Origin: Ignavibacteriota bacterium
Lineage (GTDB): Bacteria > Bacteroidota > Ignavibacteria > Ignavibacteriales > Melioribacteraceae
Assembly: GCA_002698995.1 (NCBI GenBank)
Contig: PAAX01000026.1
Location: forward strand, 124,001 to 188,000
Length of the DNA stretch: 64,000 nt
Direction of reading: 5' to 3'
Part shown: piece by piece, positions 37,501-45,954 of the stretch
Numbering within the stretch: the first letter of the stretch is position 1
Layout of the letters: every line of letters begins with the position of its first letter
The notes under the pieces: model-generated
Seen by the model: the letters and a program-made list of their open reading frames with translations, nothing else
The model's database searches: none
Told to the model about the DNA's origin: nothing
Program-made: the position numbers and the translations under genes

Positions 37501-38225
37501 GTTAAAAGAACTCCCCACTTTTTCATTATAAAATCTAATTGAGCAGAAATATCATCAGGGTTTGTAAGAATTGGTGTCTTTAAGAATTTTATTAAATCTT
37601 GTCCGTCGGGACCAAATTTTTCTTCTTTCTCAAAAAAACTATCTAGTAAATTAATTGCATTCTTGTATAAATCCTTATGAGTGAAATATTCTTCATCAAA
37701 TAATTCTTTAAGGTTTTTATTTGCCGGATTGAAATTAGCAAAATACAACAACAGCATTTCCTCAAGTGTTATTTCTAAATTTGATTTATCTTCATGATAA
37801 CCATTTAGATAATCAAGAATAGAAATTTTCCCTTTATAAACTTCTATAGGAGGAAACAATTCAACAAATTCAAAAACAAGTTTATTAAAATCTTCTTCAC
37901 CAAGATTTTCATTCAAATAAACAATTGCCTTTTTGAAAACACCTTTATTTGCAGTTTTTTCATATTCTCTAAGTAAGAAGTGATAAATCTCGTCAATTAA
38001 TCCCGCTGCGTTAACTTCGCTAACTTTAACTTTATTGTCAGCATCTCTTTTCGAATTTAGTTTTTGAGTGAATAATCTAACCGAAGCAAAATTTGCAAAG
38101 ATTACATTTCCATTGAAAGAGAAGAGTTCGTGTTCAAAATCATACTTTTTCCTTATTTCCTTAGCAATATGAAATTCAACTTTATAAGACAAATGTTGAT
38201 TTTTAGAGTATACTTGAATTTGCAT
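34530..38225 (-). CDS. Very large alpha-amylase-like (GH13) protein of unknown specificity
   Basis: A 1231-residue protein with no signal peptide, so probably cytoplasmic. A ~300-residue N-terminal region of unknown fold precedes a GH13 TIM barrel (about 330-760) with region I DMVPNH, region II IIRFDAAM (nucleophile D549), region III LLAEAFW (acid E614) and region IV SNPDEE (D675), where the usual His before the Asp is Pro. About 330 further residues, largely alpha-helical, and a Lys-rich tail (about 1205-1231) follow. I start at the ATG at 38225, which has GAAGGA six bases upstream, not at the TTG two codons earlier. Substrate is unknown; glycogen or trehalose-type chemistry is possible. It is monocistronic and divergent from mutS. 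Confidence 0.83.
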   Translation of the reverse strand: MQIQVYSKNQHLSYKVEFHIAKEIRKKYDFEHELFSFNGNVIFANFASVRLFTQKLNSKRDADNKVKVSEVNAAGLIDEIYHFLLREYEKTANKGVFKKAIVYLNENLGEEDFNKLVFEFVELFPPIEVYKGKISILDYLNGYHEDKSNLEITLEEMLLLYFANFNPANKNLKELFDEEYFTHKDLYKNAINLLDSFFEKEEKFGPDGQDLIKFLKTPILTNPDDISAQLDFIMKKWGVLLTEKFTKRILTSYDLAKEDYVYESFGGGGGDVPSVAPVYKGKVDLSDILVLGKSAYRYAEDALHDYDEPEQFTPDVNWMPNVVLIAKNSYVWLDQLSKQYGKEIKRLDQIPDEELDRLASYNINGLWLIGLWERSNASKKIKHMMGNIDAVASAYSLYDYQVAYDLGGEEAYQDLNRRAKARGIRLASDMVPNHTGIFSKWMIEHPDYFIQSDFPPFPNYKFTGANLSDDPNFEIRIEDGYWSHSDAAVVFQRIDKKTGSIKYIYHGNDGTNMPWNDTAQLNMLKADVREAVIQMIFNVARRFSIIRFDAAMTLTKRHFSRLWFPQPGKGGDIPSRADHALTKDEFDSLFPVEFWREVVDRINNEMPETLLLAEAFWLMEGYFVRSLGMHRVYNSAFMHMMMKEENEKYRDLITNTLEFEPEILKRYVNFMSNPDEETAIKQFGTDDKYFGVCVMMLTLPGLPMFAHGQIEGYTEKYGMEYQRAYYNEFPNKWLIERHQREIFPIAKKRYLFSEVQNFWFFDFIDNYGNLNEDVFSFVNSIGHEKAIVFFNNKFQYAEGRIKLSAPKLVSKENEEKKLRVLSLAEAFEIKYEDNFYYIMKEHISSLEFIYSGKELHENGFYIGLDAFKYKIYWNFKEVYDSDGTFYNIKNELNGNGVPSIDELIKDKIFYEVHEAFLNLFKENSISEILTKEKIEPIIEFANNKSGVYLNSLKHHFKVSKSILETEQKYDSFLKKVNSVNNFLNDKRDDFIESRKPLPDNYFILSPLKNYKENSLLLNIYYILVLTNDYLGQNVKSEIFNKLYISKKIEKLLRKYGRGDYGVAIELMLLRILLENFDSNHLLFTELNRKKIYNHLLTIIKDPLVQKYIGVNEYKGINYFSKENLEELVDWLYTIHFMQYIDLNKETVETEIIELTKIYCDFIELSRNSDYKLEKLFDLIDKRIEEINSSKVEIDTIKNEESIIIKNKKVTKKNNSKNTVTKKKTVKKKKKE

Positions 38226-38366
38226 TCTCAATCCTTCTTTAAAACCAATAATAAGTCTGCAAGATAAGAACTTTATAAGAATTAAGTAAATTAGAATAAT
38301 TAATCAGTAAAAAAGAATTATATAAAAATCGGTTAATCGTTATAGGAATATTACTCACATCTTAAA

Positions 38367-38399
38367 TTGAATTAGAGTAGTTATTAGAGTATATTTTTG
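38367..38399 (+). promoter_or_regulatory. Possible mutS promoter
   Basis: TTG at 38367-38369, a 22-base spacer and TATTTTTG (38392-38399) loosely fit TTTG / TAnnTTTG. The start would be very close to the ATG at 38421, giving a leader of about 15 bases. Weak. Confidence 0.2.
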
Positions 38400-38420
38400 T
38401 TTTAAATTTTTTCGGTTAGG

Positions 38421-41030
38421 ATGTCAGTTACACCATTAATGCAGCAGTATAATAAAATCAAAAGCGAAAATCCCGATACGATTTTGTTATTTAGAGTTGG
38501 GGATTTTTTCGAAACTTTTGATGAAGATGCAAAAACAGCCTCTAAGGTTTTAGGAATCACTTTAACTAAAAGGGCTAACGGTGCTGCCGGTGAAGTTCCC
38601 CTTGCCGGTTTTCCTCATCACGCAATTGATACTTATTTACCAAAACTTGTAAGAGCAGGATATAGAGTTGCTGTTTGTGAACAGGTTGAAGATCCTAAAA
38701 CGGCAAAAGGAATTGTAAGAAGAGATGTTGTTGAGGTTGTAACTCCCGGAGTTTCATTCAATGATAAACTATTAGACCACAAGAAGAATAATTATCTGCT
38801 CTCAATTTATTTATTTAATGAATTCTGCGGTTTATCATTTGCCGATATTTCTACAGGTGAATTTTTTGCTTACGAAGTTCATCAGAATAATTTAATTCAG
38901 CAGATTGAACATATAAGTCCAGCCGAAATTTTAATATCAAAAAAACAAAAGCCGGTACTGGAAAGTTTAATTTCTAAAAGAGAAAAACCTTTCAAGCTTA
39001 CAAAAGTTGATGACTGGATTTACGATATAAATTTTGCAAATGATCTTTTGTTAACACATTTCAATACAAAAACTCTAAAAGGATTTGGAATTGAAAATCT
39101 TAATTACGGATTGATTGCTGCCGGTTCCGTTCTAAATTATCTAAAGGAAACTCAGAAAGATAAACTTGAACATATAAGTAAAATTGCTCAATACAATCCT
39201 TCTGATTTTATGCTGCTTGATTATTCTACAAAGAGAAATTTAGAAATTACTTTTACAATTCAAGAAGGATCAAGAGAAGGTTCTTTAATATCAATTCTTG
39301 ATAAAACTGAAACTGCAATGGGTGGCAGACTATTAAAGAAATGGATTTCTGCCCCGTTAAGAAAAGTTGAACCAATTTCTGAAAGACAAAATGCCGTTGA
39401 AGAATTAGTTAACAGAATTAAATTAAGAGAAAATTTATCAAATGAATTGAGTGAAATCGGCGATTTAGAGAGATTGATTTCTAAAGTTTGCACTGGAAGA
39501 GTTAATCCGCGTGAATTAATAAATTTAAAAACATCTCTCAAAAAAATACCATTAATTAAGCAGCTTCTCGATCAAGCTGAAACAAATTCAATAAAGCAGC
39601 TAAATGATAGACTAATTGAATTGGACAGTACGGTTGAATTAATTGAATTATCGATTTCTGATAATCCGGGATTAAGTATTTCCGACGGTGGAATAATACG
39701 ACAAGGTTATAATCCCGATTTAGATGAACTTAGAGATCTTTCTACAAATGCAAAGGATTGGATTGCTAATCTTCAAAGAACAGAAAGAGAAAGAACCGGA
39801 ATCCCATCACTCAAAGTAAGTTTTAACAAAGTGTTCGGATATTATATTGAAATAAGTAATACACATAAAAATAAGATCCCGGAAAATTATATACGCAAGC
39901 AAACCCTTGTAAACAGCGAGCGTTATATTACTCCGGAATTGAAAGAATACGAAGATAAAGTTCTTAATGCACAGGAAAATATTGCCAAACTTGAACTTGA
40001 ATTGTTTAATAGAGTCCGCGCTAAAGTTGCTGAGAAGACAGAATTAATTCAGGAGAATGCAAGATTAATTGCAGTACTTGACTGCTATTTGTCATTTGCA
40101 ATTTCTGCGGTTGATTATAATTATGTAAAACCAATTGTAGAAGAATCCGATAAAATAAAAATCATTGAAGGAAGACATCCTGTAGTCGAAAGAATACTTC
40201 CTCCGGGTGAAAAATTTACTCCTAACTCTTATGATTTGAGTAACTCGGAAAATCAAATTATAATTTTAACCGGACCAAACATGGCTGGAAAATCTGTTTA
40301 TCTTCGTCAATTGGGATTGATAGTTCTTCTCGCACAAATTGGATCTTTTGTTCCGGCTAAAGAAGCGTCAATTGGAATTGTTGATAAAATATACACACGA
40401 GTTGGAGCAAGCGATAATATATCTGCCGGTGAAAGTACATTTTTGGTTGAAATGCAGGAAGCTGCAAATATCTTAAATAATGCATCCGATAAAAGTCTAA
40501 TTTTGCTTGATGAAATTGGTAGAGGAACAAGTACTTTTGATGGAATATCAATAGCTTGGGCTATTACAGAATTTTTGCATCAGAATCCCGAAGTAGCTGC
40601 TAAGACTTTGTTTGCTACACATTATCATGAATTAAATGAAATGGCTTCAATTTATCCCCGCATAAAAAATTATAAAGTTGAAGTTAGAGAATACGGCGAT
40701 AAAGTAATTTTTCTTCATAAAGTTTCTGCTGGTGGGGCTGATCATAGTTATGGAATTCAAGTTGCTCAAATGGCCGGACTACCGAATTTTGTTACTAAGA
40801 GGGCTAAAGAAATTTTAACAAATCTTGAAGGAAAAGAATTAACTCCTTATGAAGAAAAGAAAAAGAAAATTCAGAAATTTAAAGAAGATGAATATCAAAT
40901 TAGTCTTTTTGAGATGAAAGATGATAAGTTAAGAAAAGAACTTGATGAAATAGATATTGATGGAATAACACCTATTGAAGCATTAAATAGATTAAATCAA
41001 TTGAAGAAAAAAATCAAAGAGGATAATTAA
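38421..41030 (+). CDS. mutS: DNA mismatch repair protein MutS
   Basis: Recognizes base mismatches and small loops and recruits MutL. At 869 residues it has the full MutS1 architecture: mismatch-binding domain with FFRVGDF-type LLFRVGDFFETF (the Phe-x-Glu wedge, near 23-34), connector, lever (about 260-560) and ATPase domain with Walker A GPNMAGKSVYLRQ, STFLVEMQEAANIL, Walker B DEIGRGTSTFDG and the C-terminal THYHEL. The final ~60 residues are charged. Its stop overlaps the next gene's ATG by one base (TAATG), so the DUF1684 lipoprotein is cotranscribed. MutL is not in the window. Confidence 0.98.
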   Translation: MSVTPLMQQYNKIKSENPDTILLFRVGDFFETFDEDAKTASKVLGITLTKRANGAAGEVPLAGFPHHAIDTYLPKLVRAGYRVAVCEQVEDPKTAKGIVRRDVVEVVTPGVSFNDKLLDHKKNNYLLSIYLFNEFCGLSFADISTGEFFAYEVHQNNLIQQIEHISPAEILISKKQKPVLESLISKREKPFKLTKVDDWIYDINFANDLLLTHFNTKTLKGFGIENLNYGLIAAGSVLNYLKETQKDKLEHISKIAQYNPSDFMLLDYSTKRNLEITFTIQEGSREGSLISILDKTETAMGGRLLKKWISAPLRKVEPISERQNAVEELVNRIKLRENLSNELSEIGDLERLISKVCTGRVNPRELINLKTSLKKIPLIKQLLDQAETNSIKQLNDRLIELDSTVELIELSISDNPGLSISDGGIIRQGYNPDLDELRDLSTNAKDWIANLQRTERERTGIPSLKVSFNKVFGYYIEISNTHKNKIPENYIRKQTLVNSERYITPELKEYEDKVLNAQENIAKLELELFNRVRAKVAEKTELIQENARLIAVLDCYLSFAISAVDYNYVKPIVEESDKIKIIEGRHPVVERILPPGEKFTPNSYDLSNSENQIIILTGPNMAGKSVYLRQLGLIVLLAQIGSFVPAKEASIGIVDKIYTRVGASDNISAGESTFLVEMQEAANILNNASDKSLILLDEIGRGTSTFDGISIAWAITEFLHQNPEVAAKTLFATHYHELNEMASIYPRIKNYKVEVREYGDKVIFLHKVSAGGADHSYGIQVAQMAGLPNFVTKRAKEILTNLEGKELTPYEEKKKKIQKFKEDEYQISLFEMKDDKLRKELDEIDIDGITPIEALNRLNQLKKKIKEDN

Positions 41031-41653
41031 TGAGCACTAAACCTAAATTATTCCTTTCTCTTTTGTTAGTTGCAATGTTTCTCTCCGGTTGCGGTGAAAA
41101 TTATACAATTGAAGAAAAAGCCTATATTAATTCAGTAGAACAGCATAGAGAAAAAAAGAATGAGTCAATGAAAAATGATCCTTATTCCCCTTTTAATTCA
41201 AGAACAAAAGTAGAATTTCATGAACTAAATTATTACGATGTTGATCCAAATTTTGTTTTTAAGAGCCGGCTCTTTGAATATCCTGAGAAAGATACAATAA
41301 CAATATTTGGAACTAAAGGTGAAGCAAGAGAAACTGTTAAATATGGTTTTCTCACATTTAATTTTCAGAACAAAAATTATAAAATGAATGTTTATGAAAG
41401 TGAATCAAATAACGGTCAAAAATATTATTCACTTTGGTTTACTGATAAAACAACTAACGAGGAAACATATGGTGTTGGAAGATATTTGGATTTTGAACTA
41501 AATAATAATCCGGATTATGAATATACAATAGATTTTAATTTAGCATTTAATCCATACTGTGCTTATAGTAAGGATTATTCGTGTGCAATTCCATCTAAAG
41601 AAGATTACATAGATTTGGCAATTACTGCCGGTGAAAAAAAATTTCATGATTGA
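41030..41653 (+). CDS. DUF1684 family lipoprotein
   Basis: A 207-residue predicted lipoprotein: signal peptide with lipobox LSGC (Cys about 21) followed by a DUF1684 domain. The family hallmarks are visible: FTDKTTNEETYGVGRYLDFE and the terminal block DFNLAFNPYCAYSKDYSCAIPSKED, with its paired cysteines and the conserved NPYCAY. Function is unknown. It is translationally coupled to mutS and followed after 12 bases by aroF, so it bridges two unrelated functions on one transcript. Confidence 0.88.
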   Translation: MSTKPKLFLSLLLVAMFLSGCGENYTIEEKAYINSVEQHREKKNESMKNDPYSPFNSRTKVEFHELNYYDVDPNFVFKSRLFEYPEKDTITIFGTKGEARETVKYGFLTFNFQNKNYKMNVYESESNNGQKYYSLWFTDKTTNEETYGVGRYLDFELNNNPDYEYTIDFNLAFNPYCAYSKDYSCAIPSKEDYIDLAITAGEKKFHD

Positions 41654-41665
41654 TAGGAGAATACT

Positions 41666-42682
41666 GTGGTAGTTATATTAAAGAACAATGCATCAGAAGA
41701 ACAAATAAACGGAGTAATTTCTCAATTGGAGAAATATGGTTTCCAAGTTCACGTCTCCAAAGGAGTTCAGAAAACCATTATTGGAGCAATTGGAGTTCAA
41801 CCCGATTTTGATACGAGAAAAATCAGAATACTTGATGGTGTTTCTGAGGTTTATCGTGTTACTGCTCCCTTTAAACTTGCTTCTCGAGATTTTAAAGAAG
41901 ACAATACAATTATAAAAATTAAAGATGTAGAAATCGGTGGAAATAATGTTGCAATTATGGCAGGACCATGCTCTGTAGAATCTGAAGATCAAATATTCAG
42001 AATGGCTGAAGTAGTTGCAAAATCGGGTGCAAAAATTTTACGCGGTGGTGCATTCAAACCAAGAAGTTCTCCTTACTCATTTCAAGGATTGGGAGAAGAA
42101 GGATTAAAGTATATCCGCAAAGCTGCCGATCATTTTGGATTATTGGTTGTTACAGAAGTTATGCAGATCAGTCAAATAGATACGATATATCCATATACAG
42201 ATATTTTCCAAGTCGGAGCTAGAAATATGCAGAACTTTGCTTTGATAAAAGAGCTTGGAAATACCGACAAAGCTATTATGCTTAAAAGAGGGTTAGCTGC
42301 TACAATTGAAGAATGGTTAATGTCAGCAGAATATATATTATCAAACGGAAATAAAGATGTTATGCTTTGTGAAAGAGGAATAAGAACTTTTGAGACATAC
42401 ACAAGAAATACATTTGATCTTTCTGCCATTCCTGTAGTTCATAAAAAAAGTCATTTACCTGTTGTAGCAGATCCTTCTCATGCAACCGGAATTAGAGATC
42501 AAGTTCCGCCAATGGCAAGAGCTGCAGTAGCTGCCGGTGCCGATGCTTTAATGATCGAAATACATGATGATCCGGCAAATGCTTTATCTGATGGACCTCA
42601 AGCTTTGCTTCCTAATACCTATCTGCAATTAATTGAAGAACTTAAAGTTATTGCAAATGCTTTGGGCAGAAAAATAAATTAA
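41666..42682 (+). CDS. aroF: 3-deoxy-7-phosphoheptulonate (DAHP) synthase, AroF/AroA(beta) type
   Basis: First enzyme of the shikimate pathway: phosphoenolpyruvate plus erythrose-4-P gives DAHP. The 338-residue protein has an N-terminal ferredoxin-like regulatory domain (about 1-65, MVVILKNNASEEQINGVIS) as in the Thermotoga-type enzyme, then the barrel with MAGPCSVES, KPRSSPYSFQGLG, QVGARNMQNF and VADPSHATG. GTG start with AGGAG six bases upstream. A 9-base-pair hairpin follows, and tyrA is the next gene on the same strand. The domain suggests feedback by tyrosine or phenylalanine. Confidence 0.95.
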   Translation: MVVILKNNASEEQINGVISQLEKYGFQVHVSKGVQKTIIGAIGVQPDFDTRKIRILDGVSEVYRVTAPFKLASRDFKEDNTIIKIKDVEIGGNNVAIMAGPCSVESEDQIFRMAEVVAKSGAKILRGGAFKPRSSPYSFQGLGEEGLKYIRKAADHFGLLVVTEVMQISQIDTIYPYTDIFQVGARNMQNFALIKELGNTDKAIMLKRGLAATIEEWLMSAEYILSNGNKDVMLCERGIRTFETYTRNTFDLSAIPVVHKKSHLPVVADPSHATGIRDQVPPMARAAVAAGADALMIEIHDDPANALSDGPQALLPNTYLQLIEELKVIANALGRKIN

Positions 42683-42690
42683 TTATAATT

Positions 42691-42725
42691 GAGCAGTGTC
42701 CTTCAAACACTGCTCATAAAATTTT
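42691..42725 (+). terminator. Probable terminator hairpin after aroF
   Basis: GAGCAGTGT (42691-42699) pairs perfectly with ACACTGCTC (42707-42715) around a 7-base loop, 9 bases after the aroF stop. The following sequence ATAAAATTTTATT is not a clean T run, so termination may be partial. Confidence 0.6.
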
Positions 42726-42796
42726 ATTACACCATTCCTTATTTTGAATTTCTTAAATTTGATATCGTAAACTAACTTAACTACAAAGGAAAGTTC

Positions 42797-43876
42797 TTGA
42801 AAAGAATATCTATAATTGGTCTGGGATTAATCGGTGGTTCTATTGCCAAAGCATTAAAAAATGCTGATGCAGAAATAAATATTTCAGCATTCGATCCATT
42901 CATAACTAATGAGAATATTAATCTTTATAAACCTTACATTGATAAAATTTTATCAAGTGAAAAAGAATCATTAGAAAACAGCGATATAATTTTCATCTGT
43001 ACTCCTTTGGAAACTGCATTAAAGCAGTTCAGCGAACTGGCTCCCTTATTAAATGAAAACCAAATTATTACAGATGTTGCCGGAGTAAAATTTCCTTTCG
43101 AAGAAATCTGGAAATCATGCAATTCAAAAGGGAAATATATCGGTGGACATCCAATGACGGGAAAAGAGAAAGGGGGTTTTGAAAACTCTGATCCACTTTT
43201 ATTTGAGAATGCAATTTATATCTTAACCGAAGAAACAAATGATATATCCTTGCTTAAAGAATTTGAAGATTTAATTCATTTACTCGGAACAAATATACTT
43301 CATATTCCAGCTAAGCAGCATGACGTAATTGCGGCAAGTGTAAGCCATTTACCTCAATTAATTTCCGTCGCATTGGTAAACACTGCTTCATTAAAGACTG
43401 ACAAATATAATTTTCTTGATTTAGCTGCCGGTGGATTTAGAGATATGACAAGAATTGCATCAAGCGATTTTTCAATTTGGGAATCTGTTATTGCCCAAAA
43501 TAGAGATGAAATTTTAGCAGCAATAGAAAAATTTCAGATCGAGCTTGATTCAATGAAGACAAACATCGAGAAACTTAATTTAAATCAGCTTAAAGACAGG
43601 TTTGAATCTTCAAGAAAAACAAGAGACGAAATACCTAAAAATACAAAGGGATTTCTCTCCCCTCTTTTTGATGTTTTTGTATATGTAAAAGATGAACCTG
43701 GAGTAATAAGTAAAATTTCAACAGCTCTTTTCAAAAGAAATATTAATATAAAAGATATTGAACTTCTTAAGATCAGAGAAGGCTCCGGCGGTACATTCAG
43801 ATTATCTTTTGAATCCAAAGATGATTCTGAAGAAGCAAAATTGATAATTCAAGAAATCGGATTTGAAATAAGATAA
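42797..43876 (+). CDS. tyrA: Prephenate dehydrogenase with C-terminal ACT domain
   Basis: Oxidative decarboxylation of prephenate to 4-hydroxyphenylpyruvate for tyrosine. The 359-residue protein begins with IGLGLIGGSIAKALK (Rossmann loop), then FICTPLE, GGHPMTGKEKGGF (active-site His), and SHLPQLIS. Residues about 285-359 form an ACT domain (VYVKDEPGVISKIS, FKRNINIKDIEL), the usual site of tyrosine feedback. The start is TTG with AAAGGA upstream. A TAAATTTG box at 42754-42761 matches the -7 pattern but has no good -33 box. Confidence 0.94.
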   Translation: MKRISIIGLGLIGGSIAKALKNADAEINISAFDPFITNENINLYKPYIDKILSSEKESLENSDIIFICTPLETALKQFSELAPLLNENQIITDVAGVKFPFEEIWKSCNSKGKYIGGHPMTGKEKGGFENSDPLLFENAIYILTEETNDISLLKEFEDLIHLLGTNILHIPAKQHDVIAASVSHLPQLISVALVNTASLKTDKYNFLDLAAGGFRDMTRIASSDFSIWESVIAQNRDEILAAIEKFQIELDSMKTNIEKLNLNQLKDRFESSRKTRDEIPKNTKGFLSPLFDVFVYVKDEPGVISKISTALFKRNINIKDIELLKIREGSGGTFRLSFESKDDSEEAKLIIQEIGFEIR

Positions 43877-43877
43877 A

Positions 43878-45428
43878 TTATATTTTGTTCGCTATTGCAT
43901 CGGCAACACGCTGTCCGTCAATTGCAGCAGATACAATTCCACCTGCATAACCGGCTCCTTCTCCGCATGGATAAAGGTTTTTAACGGTTGTATGTTCCAA
44001 AGTATCTTTGTCTCTTGGAATTCTAATCGGAGAACTTGTTCTTGTTTCCGCAGCTAATATTTGAGCTTCCTCGGTATAATAACCTTTCATTTTTTTTCCA
44101 AATACGTTTAGACTTTCTCTTAATCTTTTTGAAATATTATTAGGTAAAATCTCATGTAATGGCGAAGTTATTGTTCCAGGTATATATGATGTTTTGGGAA
44201 GCGTGTTTGATAGTTTACCATTTACAAAATCTGTTATCCTTTGAGCCGGAGCAGTTTGAGATTTTCCTCCCGCATTGAATGCTATTTTCTCAACATATTT
44301 TTGATATTCTAATCCAGCAAAAACTCCATGTGATACAAAATCTTTCCAATCTTCTTCTTTGATTGAAACAACTAAACCGGAATTAGCAAATGGAGAATCT
44401 CTTCTTGAAACCGACATACCGTTTAGAACAAGTTCCTCTTTATCAGTTGAAGCTGGAATTATTATTCCTCCCGGACACATACAAAAAGAGTACACTCCCC
44501 TATCATCAATCTGGCAATTTAAATTATAACTTGATGCCGGCAGATTTTCATGTCTCACTTTCATATGATATTGAAGAGAATCAATCAAAGGCTGAGGATG
44601 TTCAATTCTAACACCCATCGCAAATTCTTTTGGTTCTATATTAATTTCATTTTTGTCTAAAAGATAATAAATATCTCTAGCCGAGTGTCCGGTTGCAAGA
44701 ATTACTGCATCGGCAAATATTTCTTCTTTGTCATTAACTATTACTCCTTTGATTTCTTTTCCTGACTTAATAAAATCAGTTACTTTGGAATCAAATCTAA
44801 ATTCACCGCCATTATTAATGATTGTTTCTCTAATTGCTTGAACTACTTTGGGAAGTTTATTTGAACCGATATGCGGATGTGCATCAATTAAAATATCCTG
44901 CACAGCTCCATGCTGAACTAATAAATTTAATACTTCTTGAGTATTTCCTCTTTTGGTTGAACGTGTGTATAATTTACCATCACTATAAGTTCCCGCTCCA
45001 CCTTCACCAAAGCAGTAATTAGATTCAGGGTTAACATTGTGAAACTGCTGAATTTCTCTCAGATCTCTTCTTCTTGATTGGACATCTTTTCCACGCTCAA
45101 GAACAATAGGTTTTATATTATGAGTTATTAATCTTAATGAGGCAAATAATCCGGCTGGACCGCTGCCGACAACAATCACACTTTTATTTGATTTAATATT
45201 CTGAAAATTTACTTCTTGATATAACGGGGTTGGATTTTCATTAATGAATGCCAATACTCTTATTCTGAATATTGGCATTCTGCTTCTTGCATCAATCGAT
45301 TTTTTTACTATTTGAACCGCAGTTATTTCATGCAGATTCAACTTTAATTTTTTTGAAGTCTCTGATTTTATTACTTCATTATCATTAATAAAATCAGGAT
45401 GTATATTTAATTCAATTTCTTTTATCAT
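43878..45428 (-). CDS. FAD-dependent dehydrogenase of the YtfP/COG2509 type
   Basis: An uncharacterized NAD(P)/FAD flavoprotein of 516 residues. After an N-terminal ferredoxin-like or S4-like segment (about 1-80) comes the FAD fold VIVVGSGPAGLFASLRL (read in parts), VLERGKDVQSRRRD, FGEGGAGTYSDGKLYTRS, VILATGHSARDIYYLL, CMCPGGIIIPAST and, near the end, YPCGEGAGYAGGIVSAAIDG. These blocks define the family; its substrate is unknown. A hairpin directly upstream covers its likely ribosome binding site (separate entry). Confidence 0.9.
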   Translation of the reverse strand: MIKEIELNIHPDFINDNEVIKSETSKKLKLNLHEITAVQIVKKSIDARSRMPIFRIRVLAFINENPTPLYQEVNFQNIKSNKSVIVVGSGPAGLFASLRLITHNIKPIVLERGKDVQSRRRDLREIQQFHNVNPESNYCFGEGGAGTYSDGKLYTRSTKRGNTQEVLNLLVQHGAVQDILIDAHPHIGSNKLPKVVQAIRETIINNGGEFRFDSKVTDFIKSGKEIKGVIVNDKEEIFADAVILATGHSARDIYYLLDKNEINIEPKEFAMGVRIEHPQPLIDSLQYHMKVRHENLPASSYNLNCQIDDRGVYSFCMCPGGIIIPASTDKEELVLNGMSVSRRDSPFANSGLVVSIKEEDWKDFVSHGVFAGLEYQKYVEKIAFNAGGKSQTAPAQRITDFVNGKLSNTLPKTSYIPGTITSPLHEILPNNISKRLRESLNVFGKKMKGYYTEEAQILAAETRTSSPIRIPRDKDTLEHTTVKNLYPCGEGAGYAGGIVSAAIDGQRVADAIANKI

Positions 45429-45435
45429 TGTAAAG

Positions 45436-45452
45436 CCCTCTATTTATGAGGG
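45436..45452 (-). promoter_or_regulatory. Hairpin masking the Shine-Dalgarno of the FAD dehydrogenase
   Basis: On the minus strand CCCTC (45452-45448) pairs with GAGGG (45440-45436) across a 7-base AT loop. GAGGG is the apparent Shine-Dalgarno, seven bases before the ATG at 45428, so translation may be limited when the hairpin forms. It could also be a weak terminator for the lipoprotein gene ending at 45469. Confidence 0.4.
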
Positions 45453-45468
45453 AAAATAAAATTGTTAA

Positions 45469-45927
45469 TTATTCATTCTTATAAAAATTTATTTCATAAG
45501 TCCGTGAAGTTCCACTAATTACATAAGTAGCAGTTCCTCTAAACGACCAGCTGTTAAAGAATTCATCTGTCTCTTTATTACCTGAAAAACTAAAGGTATC
45601 ACCAGTAACATTATTTTTTGAAGTCATAGAAATTGAATTTTCGGAATATGTCCCTTTAATCTCATCATTGAAATATCCTACATAATTAGTACCATTTTCC
45701 CTTCCGCCGAATGTTATAGTTCCGGTACCGGTAAAAGCTCCATCATTACCTGATAATTGAACATTAATTTCAACAGAATCAATATTACCATTTGATGCAG
45801 TAAATCCACCAGCTTTCCATTGACCAGTTATAAATGAATCCGTTGTAGGTCCAGTTGGATTATCATCTTTTGAACAAGCTGTATCAAATAGAAATATTGC
45901 AGCTAAAAGAATTAATTTATACTTCAT
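45469..45927 (-). CDS. Small lipoprotein of unknown function, possibly surface-exposed
   Basis: A 152-residue protein with a signal peptide and a lipobox-like end (FDTAC, Cys18; the -3 position is poor). Immediately after the Cys is SKDDN, which fits the Bacteroidetes lipoprotein export signal X-K-(D/E)2-X that sends lipoproteins to the cell surface. The mature part is rich in Gly, Ser and Thr and looks like a small beta barrel (GQWKAGGF, FTGTGTITFGGRENG, FSFSGNKETDEFFNSWSFRGTA read in parts). No family was recognised. It lies 27 bases after the SDR gene on the same strand. Confidence 0.75.
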   Translation of the reverse strand: MKYKLILLAAIFLFDTACSKDDNPTGPTTDSFITGQWKAGGFTASNGNIDSVEINVQLSGNDGAFTGTGTITFGGRENGTNYVGYFNDEIKGTYSENSISMTSKNNVTGDTFSFSGNKETDEFFNSWSFRGTATYVISGTSRTYEINFYKNE

Positions 45928-45954
45928 AAAACACCCTCCAGAAATAAGTTATAA

